Translations under genes and position numbers: made by a program | The notes under the pieces: generated by a model | Seen by the model: the letters and a program-made list of their open reading frames with translations, nothing else | The model's database searches: none | What the model was told of the DNA's origin: nothing | Origin: Xanthomonas nasturtii | Lineage (GTDB): Bacteria; Pseudomonadota; Gammaproteobacteria; Xanthomonadales; Xanthomonadaceae | Direction: 5' to 3' | DNA: 64,000 nt | Assembly: GCF_001660815.1 (NCBI RefSeq) | Contig: NZ_LYMI01000011.1 | Span: forward strand, 30,022-94,021 | Part shown: positions 55,735 through 64,000 of the stretch, piece after piece | Position numbering within the stretch: position 1 is the stretch's first letter | Layout of the letters: each line of letters starts with the position of its first letter

Positions 55735-55879
55735 GTCTCGCCTGCACCAACGCGGCGCGTGCGCGATTCACGCCCACACACCGCTTCCATTCACCACGGC
55801 GCGCAGCCTCTTGGGGCGGCGTGCCACACAAGACGAGCGCTGCGCGCAACGCACGCCGCGCTTCAACCGCCAGCGGCGC

Positions 55880-56629
55880 TTACTTCGCCTTGCCCTGGTT
55901 GGCCACTGCTTCGGCCGCGCGCTTGGCCGCTTCCGGGTCGCCCAGGTAACGGAAGTTACGTACCTGCAGGTTGTCGTCCAGTTCGAACAGCAGCGGGATG
56001 CCGGTGGGAATGTTGAGCTCCAGGATCTGCTCGTTGGAGACCTCGTTGAGGTACTTGTACAGCGCACGCAGCGAGTTGCCGTGCGCGGTCACCAGCACGG
56101 TCTGCCCGGCCTTCAACTGCGGGGCAATCGCGTCGTGCCAATACGGCAGCACACGCACCAGCGTGGTTGCCAACGATTCGGTTCCCGGCAACGCATTGCG
56201 GTCGAGCGTGGCGTAGCGACGGTCGTGACACGGATGGCCCGGGTCGTTGACGTCCATCGCCGGCGGCGGGATGTCGTACGAGCGGCGCCAGATCTTGACC
56301 TGCTCCTCGCCATGCCTGGCTGCGGTTTCGGCCTTGTCCAGGCCTTGCAGGCCGCCGTAGTGGCGCTCGTTCAGACGCCAGCTCTTGGACACCGGCAACC
56401 AATCCTGGTCGAGTTCCTTCAACGCGCCCTGCAACGTGTGGATGGCGCGCTTGAGTACCGATGTGTGGGCAACATCGAACTGCAGCCCTTCGTCCTTCAT
56501 CAGCTTGCCGGCCGCCGCAGCTTCCTGGCGGCCCTGCTCGGTGAGTTCCACATCCACCCAGCCGGTGAAACGGTTGTCCAGGTTCCATTGGCTCTGGCCA
56601 TGGCGCAGCAGTACGAGTTTGCGGGTCAC
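55880..56629 (-). CDS. gpmA: 2,3-bisphosphoglycerate-dependent phosphoglycerate mutase
   Basis: A 249-residue glycolytic enzyme. The phosphohistidine motif is [10 protein letters not shown]. Further family signatures are [29 protein letters not shown] and [14 protein letters not shown] with the second active-site His. GTG start with GGAGAA five bases upstream. It interconverts 3- and 2-phosphoglycerate in the cytoplasm. Divergent from nfi. Confidence 0.96.
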   Translation of the reverse strand: MTRKLVLLRHGQSQWNLDNRFTGWVDVELTEQGRQEAAAAGKLMKDEGLQFDVAHTSVLKRAIHTLQGALKELDQDWLPVSKSWRLNERHYGGLQGLDKAETAARHGEEQVKIWRRSYDIPPPAMDVNDPGHPCHDRRYATLDRNALPGTESLATTLVRVLPYWHDAIAPQLKAGQTVLVTAHGNSLRALYKYLNEVSNEQILELNIPTGIPLLFELDDNLQVRNFRYLGDPEAAKRAAEAVANQGKAK

Positions 56630-56732
56630 TACGGTTCTCCGATTGGGGGCCGATCAGCCTGCGATTGTAGCGGCAGCCAGCGCATCGCTGGCGTGCACGA
56701 TCTGCCCACGTGCGGGGCGCGATGCTGCGGCC

Positions 56733-57440
56733 ATGTCCAGCATCGCTCCGGTATTCGCCGATTGGGACGGCAGCGCCGCACAGGCGCGACAGTTGCAGCA
56801 GCAACTGGCACACCGCGTGGTATTGCAAGACCAAGTCGCCGCAGCGCCGCAACTGCTGGCCGGTTTCGATGTGGGCTTCGAAGACGATGGCCAGACCACA
56901 CGTGCCGCCGCCGTGCTGCTGGATGCAGCGACCTTGCTCGCGTTGGAAGCGCATGTGGCGCGCGTGCCCACCTCGATGCCATACGTACCGGGCCTGCTCA
57001 GTTTCCGCGAATTGCCGGCGTTGCTGCAGGCATTGGCGTTGCTGTCGCGCGCACCGGATCTGGTCTTCATCGACGGCCAGGGCATCGCGCATCCACGCAA
57101 GCTCGGCATCGCGGCGCACTTCGGCGTGGTGACAGGCCTGCCGTGCATCGGCATCGCCAAGCAACGCCTGGCCGGCAGCTTCGCCGAGCCCGGCCCCGAA
57201 CGCGGCGACCACACTCCCATCCTGCTGGGTGGCATGCAGATCGGCTGGGCATTGCGCAGCAAACCGCGCTGCAATCCGTTGATCGTCTCGCCCGGGCATC
57301 GCATGTCGATGCAGGGCGCACTCGACTGGACCCTGCGCACCTTGCGCGCGTACCGCCTGCCCGAACCCACGCGCCTGGCCGACCGGCTCGCCTCGCGCCG
57401 TGGCGCGGTCGATGTCCCCACCCAAACAAATTTGCTGTAG
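56733..57440 (+). CDS. nfi: Deoxyribonuclease V (endonuclease V)
   Basis: A 235-residue endonuclease V. Signatures are the first metal-binding strand [51 protein letters not shown] and IGIAKQRL. It cuts 3' of deoxyinosine in DNA repair. In most members the first motif is VDVAY; here it is FDVGF, but the metal-binding Asp is kept. The start at 56733 was chosen because homology begins shortly after it and the upstream frame overlaps gpmA. Confidence 0.92.
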   Translation: MSSIAPVFADWDGSAAQARQLQQQLAHRVVLQDQVAAAPQLLAGFDVGFEDDGQTTRAAAVLLDAATLLALEAHVARVPTSMPYVPGLLSFRELPALLQALALLSRAPDLVFIDGQGIAHPRKLGIAAHFGVVTGLPCIGIAKQRLAGSFAEPGPERGDHTPILLGGMQIGWALRSKPRCNPLIVSPGHRMSMQGALDWTLRTLRAYRLPEPTRLADRLASRRGAVDVPTQTNLL

Positions 57441-57571
57441 CCAGCCAGATGCGCCACCACGGCGCGTTCGTTCGCACGCCGCGCACAGAACATTGCGTCG
57501 CCGCCAGACACGCGCACGCAGCGCCTGGCGCATGCCAAGCTCTGGCTCCGCGTCCGTCACGAGCCGCCGCC

Positions 57572-58462
57572 ATGACCATCTTGATCGCCCCGCGCGTGCA
57601 TGACATCGGCGGACTGCAAGTACGTCGCGCGGTGCCCACTCTGCAGGCGCGCAGTGTGGGCCCGTTCGTGTTCGTCGACCATATGGGCCCGGCCGTGCTG
57701 GAGCCGGAGCACGGCATCGACGTGCGCCCGCACCCGCACATCGGCCTGGCGACTGTGACGTTTCTGTGGGCAGGCGAGATCGGCCACCGCGACACGCTGG
57801 GCTCGGATCAGGTAATTCGCCCCGGCGACGTCAACTGGATGACCGCCGGCCGCGGCATCGCCCATTCCGAGCGCACGCCCGGCCCGGCGCGAGCGCGCGA
57901 ACATGCGTTGCACGGCATGCAGACCTGGATTGCCTTGCCACGTTCGGCCGAGGAAACCGCGCCGGCGTTTCACCACCACGCTGCGGCGAGCCTGCCGCAG
58001 CGGCACCGCGACGGCGTCTGGCTGCGCGTGATCGCCGGCCGCGCCTATGGCGAGGAATCGCCGGTGCAGGTGTTCAGCGGCACGCTCAATGTGGCGCTGG
58101 ATCTGGCGCCCGATGCCGAGCTGGATCTGGACACCGGCCACGCCGAGCGCGCCCTGTACATCCTGGAAGGCGAAGCGCAGCTGGATGGCGCCGATGTGCC
58201 GGCACGCCACCTGATCGTGCCCTCGCCCGGCGCCCGCGGCCGCCTGCGCGCCAAGACCCCGCTCAAGGCGATGCTGCTCGGCGGCGAGCCGCTGGATGGG
58301 CCACGCCATCTGTGGTGGAACTTCGTTTCCAGCTCCAAGGAACGCATCGAGCAGGCCAAGGACGACTGGCAGGCCGGCCGCTTCGGCAGCATCCCCGGCG
58401 ACGACAAGGAGTTCATTCCGCTGCCTGAAACCCCGGCGCCGAAGCCGGTTGATTACCCTTGA
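57572..58462 (+). CDS. Pirin-family protein, first of two
   Basis: A 296-residue bicupin of the pirin family. The N-terminal metal site is in DVRPHPHIGLATVTFLWAGEIGHRD and MTAGRGIAHSER. The C-terminal cupin is weaker (LYILEGEAQLDGADV). Bacterial pirins may act as quercetinases or as redox-linked regulators; the role here is unknown. Start at ATG 57572; the long upstream open frame is non-homologous. A second pirin at 59940 is only distantly similar. Confidence 0.9.
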   Translation: MTILIAPRVHDIGGLQVRRAVPTLQARSVGPFVFVDHMGPAVLEPEHGIDVRPHPHIGLATVTFLWAGEIGHRDTLGSDQVIRPGDVNWMTAGRGIAHSERTPGPARAREHALHGMQTWIALPRSAEETAPAFHHHAAASLPQRHRDGVWLRVIAGRAYGEESPVQVFSGTLNVALDLAPDAELDLDTGHAERALYILEGEAQLDGADVPARHLIVPSPGARGRLRAKTPLKAMLLGGEPLDGPRHLWWNFVSSSKERIEQAKDDWQAGRFGSIPGDDKEFIPLPETPAPKPVDYP

Positions 58463-58709
58463 AACCGTGCGCGCCGCATGCGTGCGGGCAAGCCCGGTCA
58501 CCAGGTCTCGTAACGGAAGTGCCACGCCGCACATGCCATGCCACTGTCGCTTGCGACATCGCTTGAGCTGATTCGCAAGACTGTGGTAGTGATGGACGTG
58601 TAGACGGAGCGCGTTGCGTGGACGGCAGGTTTTGAGCGGGGAGCTTGAGGCACTGCTGCGGCACCAGATCGGCGCGCCCGCATCGTCATCCAATGCCGGG
58701 GAATCGTGT

Positions 58710-59171
58710 ATGAAGTCTGCCTTCTGCCTTGTCGGCCTGAGCTTGCTGCTGGCCGCTGCCACCGCCCATGCCCAGACCTCGCCGGTCTGCCCGCCACTGC
58801 CGCCGGCGTCCAACCTGCAGTGGAACGAGCTTGCAGGTGCCGATTACCTGGTCTGCAAGGCAGTGACCGCCGATGGACGGCAAGTCGTCGGGGTGATGCT
58901 CACCACCCGCGACCCGGCCATGACGCTGGCACGCGACCGCCGTGCCGAAAAGGGCCAGATCCAGCAGGAAGATTTCTACTGGTACAAGCTCGATCTGGGC
59001 GGCCGCGACATGCCGGGCATGGAATCGCGCCGCGTCACCGTGGTCGAACTGGGCAAAAAACGCTACGCGCAGCTGTGGATCGACGGCGCCAGCACCGAAG
59101 AGCTCGCCTCGATGCAATCGATGGTGCAGAACATGGATCTGCAGCCCGCCAGCCTGGCGCTGCAGCGCTGA
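58710..59171 (+). CDS. Secreted hypothetical protein (153 aa)
   Basis: A small exported protein. The start at 58710 gives a signal peptide (KSAFCLVGLSLLLAAATAHAQ). The mature part has two Cys (PVCPP, YLVCKAV), likely a disulfide, and a mixed alpha/beta composition. No family is recognised. Single gene after the pirin gene, 247 nt downstream. Periplasmic location is inferred. Confidence 0.75.
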   Translation: MKSAFCLVGLSLLLAAATAHAQTSPVCPPLPPASNLQWNELAGADYLVCKAVTADGRQVVGVMLTTRDPAMTLARDRRAEKGQIQQEDFYWYKLDLGGRDMPGMESRRVTVVELGKKRYAQLWIDGASTEELASMQSMVQNMDLQPASLALQR

Positions 59172-59470
59172 CGCAGCACATGGTGCAGCACTGCTGGCTG
59201 TCGATATAGCGCCCCTGCAGCGCGCCGGGTGGCCCGGTACGCTGCAGATCGCATCTGGCAGCACGGTTGCGGCCGGCCGTGCCGCTGCGGATCACCGTCA
59301 CCTGCTCGCATGTCTGCGCCAGCGTCATGCAGACGTCAGCGCCAGCGAAGATGCTTTTTCTCTAACGTTGAGCCCGGGCATCGCGACTGGGCTCTAGCAG
59401 CCAGCGTAGCGATCGCTCGTTCCGATTCCGATCGCATCATCCGTCCACTCGGCGACAACGGCAGCGTTTG
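59172..59470. other. About 300-bp convergent gap without features
   Basis: Between the ends of the secreted-protein gene and the broken osmC gene. No gene, repeat family member or hairpin with T-run was identified. Confidence 0.5.
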
Positions 59471-59906
59471 TCAGCCTCCCGGAATCGCCGTGCCGCCGGT
59501 GCCGCTTGCGGCCTGCAACTGGCTCTCGATGCGCACCTCGCCCGTCAGCAGGCGATGGATCGGGCAGTTGTCGGCCACCTCCATCAAGCGTGTGCGCTGT
59601 GCGTCATCCAGCGCACCGTCGAGCACGATTTCGCGGGTGATCGCCGTGCCGGCGGCACCGCGCTGGGTGTAGTGCAGATGCACGTGCACCGCCGTCAGCG
59701 GCCACTGGCTTGCGCGCGGCCACCATCGACACCGTGATGGCCGTGCACGCACCCAGCGCACCCAACACCTGCGCTTCGGGGTCCGGCCCGGCGTCGGCGC
59801 CGCCGTTGGCCGGCTGCGTGTCGCCGCTCCAGGTGTGCTGCCCATCGTGGATGCTGACGGTGTACGGCACCGCGCCGGTGCTGACGCTGACAGGCCGGTC
59901 ACTCAT
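59471..59906 (-). pseudogene. OsmC/Ohr-family protein gene with a single-base frameshift
   Basis: From ATG 59906 the frame encodes the OsmC N-terminal half (SIHDGQHTWSGD, PDPEAQVLGALGACTAITVSM, with the catalytic Cys in ACTA). At about 59708-59712 one extra C in AAGCCAGTGG shifts the frame. The second half (QWPLTAVHVHLHYTQ, VADNCPIHRLLTGEV with the second Cys) continues in another frame to 59471. Without the extra base the protein would be a normal ~144-residue OsmC-like peroxidase. Either a real mutation or a sequencing error. It is 33 nt downstream of the second pirin gene, probably in one operon. Confidence 0.85.
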
Positions 59907-59939
59907 TGCGCGCTCCCACTGTCGTGCAGCCGCGCCGGT

Positions 59940-60797
59940 TCAAAACCGGCCTTCCTGGAAATCGACGAACGCCTGCATCAATTCCTGCTTGGTGTTCATC
60001 ACGAACGGGCCATGCCGCATCACCGGCTCGTTGAGCGGGCGGCCTGCGACCAGGATCAGTTGCGCACCATCGGCACCGGCGCGCACATGCAGGCGCTCGC
60101 CGCCACCGAGGACCGCCAGTTCCTGCGCCGGCAACGCGCGCGCTGCATCGCCCTCGCCCACTGTCAGTGCGCCTTCGAAGGCATACGCAAACGCGTTGTG
60201 ACCGCCGGGCAGCAGGTAATCCCACTCCACGTTCGGCTCCAAGGCGATATCCAGATACACCGGGCTGGTCGCGGGCTGCACGATCGGGCCGACGACATCG
60301 CCCACCGCCCCGGCAATCACCTTGACCGTGACACCGGGCGCCGGATGCGCCACCGGAATGTGGTCCGGCGCGTATTCCTGGTACTTGGGGTCGCTCATCT
60401 TGTCGCGCGTCGGCAGGTTCACCCAGAGCTGAAACCCGCGCATGCGCCCGGATTCCTGCTCGGGCATTTCCGAGTGGATCAGGCCGCGTCCCGCCGTCAT
60501 CCACTGCACGCTGCCCGGGGTCAGCAGGCCTTCGTTGCCGTGGTTGTCCTTGTGCCGCATGCGCCCGTCGAGCATGTAGGTCACCGTCTCGAAGCCGCGA
60601 TGCGGGTGGCTGGGAAAACCGCCGATATAGTCTTCGGCCTTTTCGGTACCGAACTCGTCCAGCATCAGAAACGGGTCCAGCTCCGGCAGCTGCTGGGTGC
60701 CGATCACGCGGGTGAGCTTGACGCCTGCGCCGTCGGAGGTCGGCAGGCCGCGGATGGTGCGCAGCACATGCGCCGCTGTGGTGGTCGTGGTGCTCAT
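59940..60797 (-). CDS. Pirin-family protein, second of two
   Basis: A 285-residue pirin. The N-terminal cupin shows FPSHPHRGFETVTYMLDGRMRHKD and MTAGRGLIHSEMP with the metal-binding His residues. The C-terminal domain is RLHVRAGADGAQLILVAGRPL. The start at 60797 was chosen at MSTTTT. It is followed at 33 nt by the OsmC gene; pirin and OsmC genes both relate to oxidative or quinone stress, so the pair makes sense as a stress operon. Confidence 0.92.
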   Translation of the reverse strand: MSTTTTTAAHVLRTIRGLPTSDGAGVKLTRVIGTQQLPELDPFLMLDEFGTEKAEDYIGGFPSHPHRGFETVTYMLDGRMRHKDNHGNEGLLTPGSVQWMTAGRGLIHSEMPEQESGRMRGFQLWVNLPTRDKMSDPKYQEYAPDHIPVAHPAPGVTVKVIAGAVGDVVGPIVQPATSPVYLDIALEPNVEWDYLLPGGHNAFAYAFEGALTVGEGDAARALPAQELAVLGGGERLHVRAGADGAQLILVAGRPLNEPVMRHGPFVMNTKQELMQAFVDFQEGRF

Positions 60798-61033
60798 TGC
60801 TTGTCCCTGTGCGCTGTGGCCTAGCGCCAATGATGGGTGCAGGTACCGCGCTGCCCAACCGCGACCATTGCAACCGATCGTTCCAAACGCCGGCCTTCGG
60901 CTGGCGACTAGCGACTAGCGCATCTGTCGCGCCACGACCCTACGACCAAAGTTTTACCCCGCTGCGGAGCGCTGCCATTGACCGCAGCCCGGCACGGGGT
61001 GACCCTTGAGTGAATCGTTCCTGAGGGGCATGC

Positions 61034-63106
61034 ATGAAAGGGTTCTCGAAGCTGGCCTGGGGCGCGCTCGCGCTGCTGGCCGCGTTCTGTCTGGGTACCG
61101 TGGCGCTAAGGCGCGGCGAACAGATCAACGCGTTGTGGATCGTGGTGGCCGCCGTCTCGATCTATCTGATCGCCTACCGGTTCTACAGCCTGTTCATCGC
61201 CGACAAGGTGATGCAGCTGGACATCACCCGCGCCACCCCGGCGGTCGCCAATAACGACGGCCTGGATTACGTGCCCACCAACAAGCACGTGCTGTTCGGG
61301 CATCACTTCGCCGCCATTGCCGGCGCCGGGCCATTGGTGGGCCCGGTGCTTGCCGCGCAGATGGGCTACCTGCCCGGGCTGCTGTGGCTGGTGGTGGGCG
61401 TGGTGTTTGCCGGTGCGGTGCAGGACTTCGTGGTGCTGTTCCTGTCCAGCCGCCGCAACGGCCGCTCGCTGGGCGATCTGGTACGCGAAGAGATGGGCCA
61501 GGTGCCCGGCACCATCGCCTTGTTTGGCGCCTTCCTGATCATGATCATCATCCTGGCGGTGCTGGCGATGGTGGTGGTCAAGGCACTGGCCGAAAGCCCG
61601 TGGGGCATGTTCACCGTCATCGCCACGATGCCCATCGCGCTGATGATGGGCGTGTACATGCGCTACATCCGCGTCGGCAAGATCGGCGAGATCTCGGTGG
61701 TCGGGTTGATCCTGCTGCTGGGCGCGATCTGGCTGGGCGGCAAGGTCGCCGCCGACCCGACGTGGGGCCCGGCCTTCACCTTCACTGCCAAGCAGATCAC
61801 CTGGATGCTGATCGGCTACGGCTTCGTGGCCTCGGTGTTGCCGGTGTGGCTGCTGCTGGCACCGCGCGATTACCTGTCCACCTTCCTCAAGATCGGCACG
61901 ATCCTGGCGCTGGCCATCGGCATTCTTGTGGTGATGCCGGACCTCAAGATGCCGGCGCTGACCCAGTTCGCCTCCACCGGCGACGGCCCGGTGTGGAAGG
62001 GCGGCATCTTCCCGTTCCTGTTCATCACGATTGCATGCGGCGCAGTGTCCGGCTTCCATGCCCTGATCGCCTCCGGCACCACGCCCAAGCTGCTCGCCAA
62101 TGAAGGCCACATGCGCTACATCGGCTACGGCGGCATGTTGATGGAATCGTTCGTGGCCATCATGGCGCTGGTGGCCGCCTCGATCATCGAGCCGGGTATC
62201 TACTTCGCCATGAACAGCCCTGCCTCGCTGGTCGGCACCGACACCGTGGCGGTCGCGGCCAAGGTGTCCGAATGGGGCTTTGCCATTACCCCCGAAGTGT
62301 TGGAAGCCACCGCGCGCGATATCGGCGAGCACAGCATCCTGGCGCGCGCCGGCGGTGCACCCACGCTGGCCGTGGGTATCGCGCAGATCCTGCATCAGCT
62401 GCTGCCCGGCGAAGACACCATGGCGTTCTGGTACCACTTCGCCATCCTGTTCGAAGCCTTGTTCATCCTCACCGCGGTGGATGCCGGTACCCGCGCCGGC
62501 CGCTTCATGCTGCAGGACCTGCTGGGCAACTTCATCCCGGCGCTGAAGAAGACCGAATCGTGGACCGCCAACATCATCGCCACCGCCGGGTGCGTGGCAC
62601 TGTGGGGCTATCTGCTCTACACCGGGGTGATCGATCCGTTCGGCGGCATCCAGACCTTGTGGCCGTTGTTCGGCATCTCCAACCAGATGCTGGCAGGCAT
62701 CGCGCTGATGCTGGGCACGGTGGTGCTGTTCAAGATGAAGCGCGACCGCTACGCCTGGGTCACCATCGTGCCGGCGCTGTGGCTGTTGCTGTGCACGACC
62801 TACGCGGGGCTGATCAAGATCTTCGACAGCAACCCGGCGCAGGGCTTCCTGGCGCAGGCGCACAAGTTCCAGGACGCCATCGCCAGCAACACCATCACCG
62901 CACCGGCAAAAACGGTGCCGCAGATGCAGCAGATCGTCACCAACGCTTACGTCAACACCGGGCTGACGGTGCTATTTCTGTTCGTGGTGGGTTCGATCCT
63001 GATCTATTCGATCAAGACGATCGTGGTGGCACGCCGTAACCCGCAGCGTAGCGACCGCGAAACTCCGTACGTGGCGTTGCAGCCGCACCAGATGGCAGAC
63101 CTGTAA
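61034..63106 (+). CDS. cstA: Peptide/pyruvate transporter CstA family protein
   Basis: A 690-residue polytopic membrane protein. CstA signatures include [42 protein letters not shown] and a long series of membrane helices with [13 protein letters not shown]. Family members import peptides or pyruvate during carbon starvation. GAGGGG lies upstream of ATG 61034. It overlaps the start of the next gene by one base (TAATG), so both are translated together. Length is normal. Confidence 0.95.
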   Translation: MKGFSKLAWGALALLAAFCLGTVALRRGEQINALWIVVAAVSIYLIAYRFYSLFIADKVMQLDITRATPAVANNDGLDYVPTNKHVLFGHHFAAIAGAGPLVGPVLAAQMGYLPGLLWLVVGVVFAGAVQDFVVLFLSSRRNGRSLGDLVREEMGQVPGTIALFGAFLIMIIILAVLAMVVVKALAESPWGMFTVIATMPIALMMGVYMRYIRVGKIGEISVVGLILLLGAIWLGGKVAADPTWGPAFTFTAKQITWMLIGYGFVASVLPVWLLLAPRDYLSTFLKIGTILALAIGILVVMPDLKMPALTQFASTGDGPVWKGGIFPFLFITIACGAVSGFHALIASGTTPKLLANEGHMRYIGYGGMLMESFVAIMALVAASIIEPGIYFAMNSPASLVGTDTVAVAAKVSEWGFAITPEVLEATARDIGEHSILARAGGAPTLAVGIAQILHQLLPGEDTMAFWYHFAILFEALFILTAVDAGTRAGRFMLQDLLGNFIPALKKTESWTANIIATAGCVALWGYLLYTGVIDPFGGIQTLWPLFGISNQMLAGIALMLGTVVLFKMKRDRYAWVTIVPALWLLLCTTYAGLIKIFDSNPAQGFLAQAHKFQDAIASNTITAPAKTVPQMQQIVTNAYVNTGLTVLFLFVVGSILIYSIKTIVVARRNPQRSDRETPYVALQPHQMADL

Positions 63107-63330
63107 TGGGCACGCAACTTGTCCTGGCCAGTCAATATCAGGTGCATCGCCGCATCTGGCGACGCCTGATCCAGACCGCGCGGTTGTGCTGCGGCATCCC
63201 CGATTACGACAACTACGTGCGCCACATGCTGGAAAAACATCCGGACAAGCCGGTGATGGACTACCCCACCTTCTTCCGCGAACGCCAGGACGCGCGGTAT
63301 GGCGGCAAGAGTGGGTTTCGTTGTTGTTGA
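63106..63330 (+). CDS. YbdD/YjiX-family small protein (DUF466), partner of CstA
   Basis: A 74-residue protein with the family pattern ([30 protein letters not shown] and [10 protein letters not shown]). Genes of this family almost always follow cstA-type genes and are thought to assist the transporter. The ATG overlaps the cstA stop. It ends the operon, with a strong terminator 50 nt downstream. Confidence 0.92.
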   Translation: MGTQLVLASQYQVHRRIWRRLIQTARLCCGIPDYDNYVRHMLEKHPDKPVMDYPTFFRERQDARYGGKSGFRCC

Positions 63331-63333
63331 TTT

Positions 63334-63364
63334 GGTGATCGGTTGATCGGTTGATCGGTTGATC
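63334..63364. repeat. Short tandem repeat GGTTGATC
   Basis: GGTGATC followed by three perfect GGTTGATC units directly after the YbdD-type gene. It may vary by slippage; no function is assigned. Confidence 0.8.
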
Positions 63365-63380
63365 GAGAAGTTGAAAACGC

Positions 63381-63415
63381 AACAGGGCGCGATGCGAATC
63401 GCGCCCTGTTGTTTT
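63381..63415 (+). terminator. Strong intrinsic terminator of the cstA operon
   Basis: A perfect 13-bp stem (AACAGGGCGCGAT / ATCGCGCCCTGTT, 63381-63393 and 63398-63410) with loop GCGA, followed by GTTTT. Placed 50 nt after the stop of the last gene of the operon. Confidence 0.92.
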
Positions 63416-63499
63416 GATGTAGATGCGACAGCGCTTATTTTCGGCGCGATCAGGCAATACGGCAGGTCGATTGCAGAGCGGCTGATCTGGAGCTTGGGT

Positions 63500-63632
63500 G
63501 CAGGGCCCTTGCCCGCCCACTATCGCAGGACACGCCGTGAATCCGTCCCTGGAGGCTCTGGCGCGGCATCCATGCCGCTCAAGGTCCCGCGACGGTGAGC
63601 GGGCAAGGACCAGTCACGATGGTCGGTGCGTT
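63500..63632. repeat. Palindromic repeat element, copy C
   Basis: Inverted arms at 63507-63531 and 63584-63608; core and flanks almost identical to copy B at 28103, with a few changes in the arms (ACTATCGCAGGAC). Same orientation as copy B. Confidence 0.85.
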
Positions 63633-63748
63633 TTCAACAAGCAACCAGCAAGCTAGCAACTCGGCGTCACGCTCTTCAACAAACCACCAGCCGACCGCTT
63701 GGTGCAGTGATTTCTTTCTTCAATAACGCTACCGGTGAACTATCTGGT

Positions 63749-63810
63749 GCGGTGTCCTTACCGATTGCGGGACCGTTGGCGGCATGGATGCCGCCACCGA
63801 GCCCCCATAG
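63749..63810. repeat. Second palindromic repeat type, copy cut by an insertion sequence
   Basis: The left arm (63749-63773) and inner palindrome TGGCGGCAT-GG-ATGCCGCCA (63777-63796) match the intact copy at 28316. Homology ends at GCCCCCAT (63808), where the insertion sequence begins, so the right arm is missing from the window. Confidence 0.8.
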
Positions 63811-64000
63811 TGAAGTGACCCCCGGAAGTTGGACACCCCGTCCAACTCCGAGGATTTCATGAATCGATATGATGCACGCTTCAAACTTCAGGTCGCCAAG
63901 GAGGCCTGCAAGACCTCAATCTCGCTCAAGGCGGTGGCCCGCAGTTATGGTCTGGATTTCTCTACGGTCAGGCGTTGGGCAGCGACCTACCGGCTACATG
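63811..64000 (+). mobile_element. Left end of an IS3-family insertion sequence (runs off the window)
   Basis: The terminus TGAAGTGACCCCCGGAAGTT resembles IS3-family ends, which begin with TG and often carry CCCCC and AGTTGGAC. A transposase OrfA frame starts 48 nt inside. The element interrupts a palindromic repeat whose intact form is at 28316, which places the left boundary at about 63809-63811. The right end and target duplication are outside the window. Confidence 0.85.
63859..64000 (+). CDS. IS3-family transposase OrfA, N-terminal part (3' end outside window)
   Basis: The 47 visible residues (MNRYDARFKLQVAKEACKT, then LKAVARSYGLDFSTVRRW) form the helix-turn-helix start of an IS3-group OrfA. 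GAGG precedes the ATG. It would be the DNA-binding part of the transposase, usually joined to OrfB by programmed frameshifting; that part is outside the window. Confidence 0.88.
   Translation, partial: MNRYDARFKLQVAKEACKTSISLKAVARSYGLDFSTVRRWAATYRLH

Noticed and set aside
61106..62863. 585-residue His/Gln-rich frame opposite cstA
   Set aside because: Antisense shadow of a well-recognised membrane protein; composition is the complement of hydrophobic codons.

Overview
The window is a high-GC gammaproteobacterial chromosome segment, almost certainly from Xanthomonas. The evidence is the gene content and order (creBCD, gltX-zur, cstA with its small partner, mfd, a CheA/MCP/CheW/REC-EAL/CheR/CheB cluster), the TonB-dependent receptor, the secreted subtilases and the dispersed palindromic repeats. 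Species cannot be assigned from the sequence alone.

Layout. 1-1267: end of a TonB-dependent receptor. 2112-7176: two tandem cassettes, each a secreted kexin-like S8 protease with P domain followed 1 nt later by a small secreted protein; the cassettes are paralogous. 7396-8886: a small hypothetical gene, a broken AraC-type regulator and a cupin. 9380-16685: a tripartite RND efflux operon (adaptor, pump, outer-membrane factor) ending in a TetR gene and divergent from a second TetR gene. 16797-21574: zur, gltX, a DUF3616-type protein, a nitrilase-superfamily enzyme and a GNAT acetyltransferase. 21618-25997: creB-creC-creD and a small gene. 26212-32069: rlmJ, a GNAT acetyltransferase, palindromic repeats and mfd.

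32136-42250 is the accessory heart of the window. It is an array of DUF2235/Tle1-like lipase genes, each preceded by a ~180-residue partner gene. One complete 1471-residue lipase is followed by a membrane/coiled-coil protein. The array also holds one lipase cut short before its catalytic domain, one frameshifted and truncated copy, one remnant, and three intact partner genes. The array lies between intact mfd and a degenerate second copy of the mfd 3' end, which suggests duplication or insertion at the mfd terminus. The pattern fits an antibacterial or anti-eukaryotic effector/partner locus evolving by duplication, gene conversion and decay. The secretion route cannot be decided from this window.

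42757-51116: a chemotaxis operon (STAS protein, CheA, poly-HAMP receptor, CheW, REC-EAL, CheR, CheB) behind a sigma-28-like promoter, without a separate CheY gene. 51232-63330: a phospholipase D-type cardiolipin synthase, an M13 peptidase lipoprotein, a small membrane protein, gpmA, nfi, two pirins, a secreted protein, a frameshifted osmC and cstA with its small partner. The right end carries the same palindromic repeats as the region before mfd; there they are cut by the left end of an IS3-family insertion sequence that runs off the window. No tRNA, rRNA or CRISPR array was seen.
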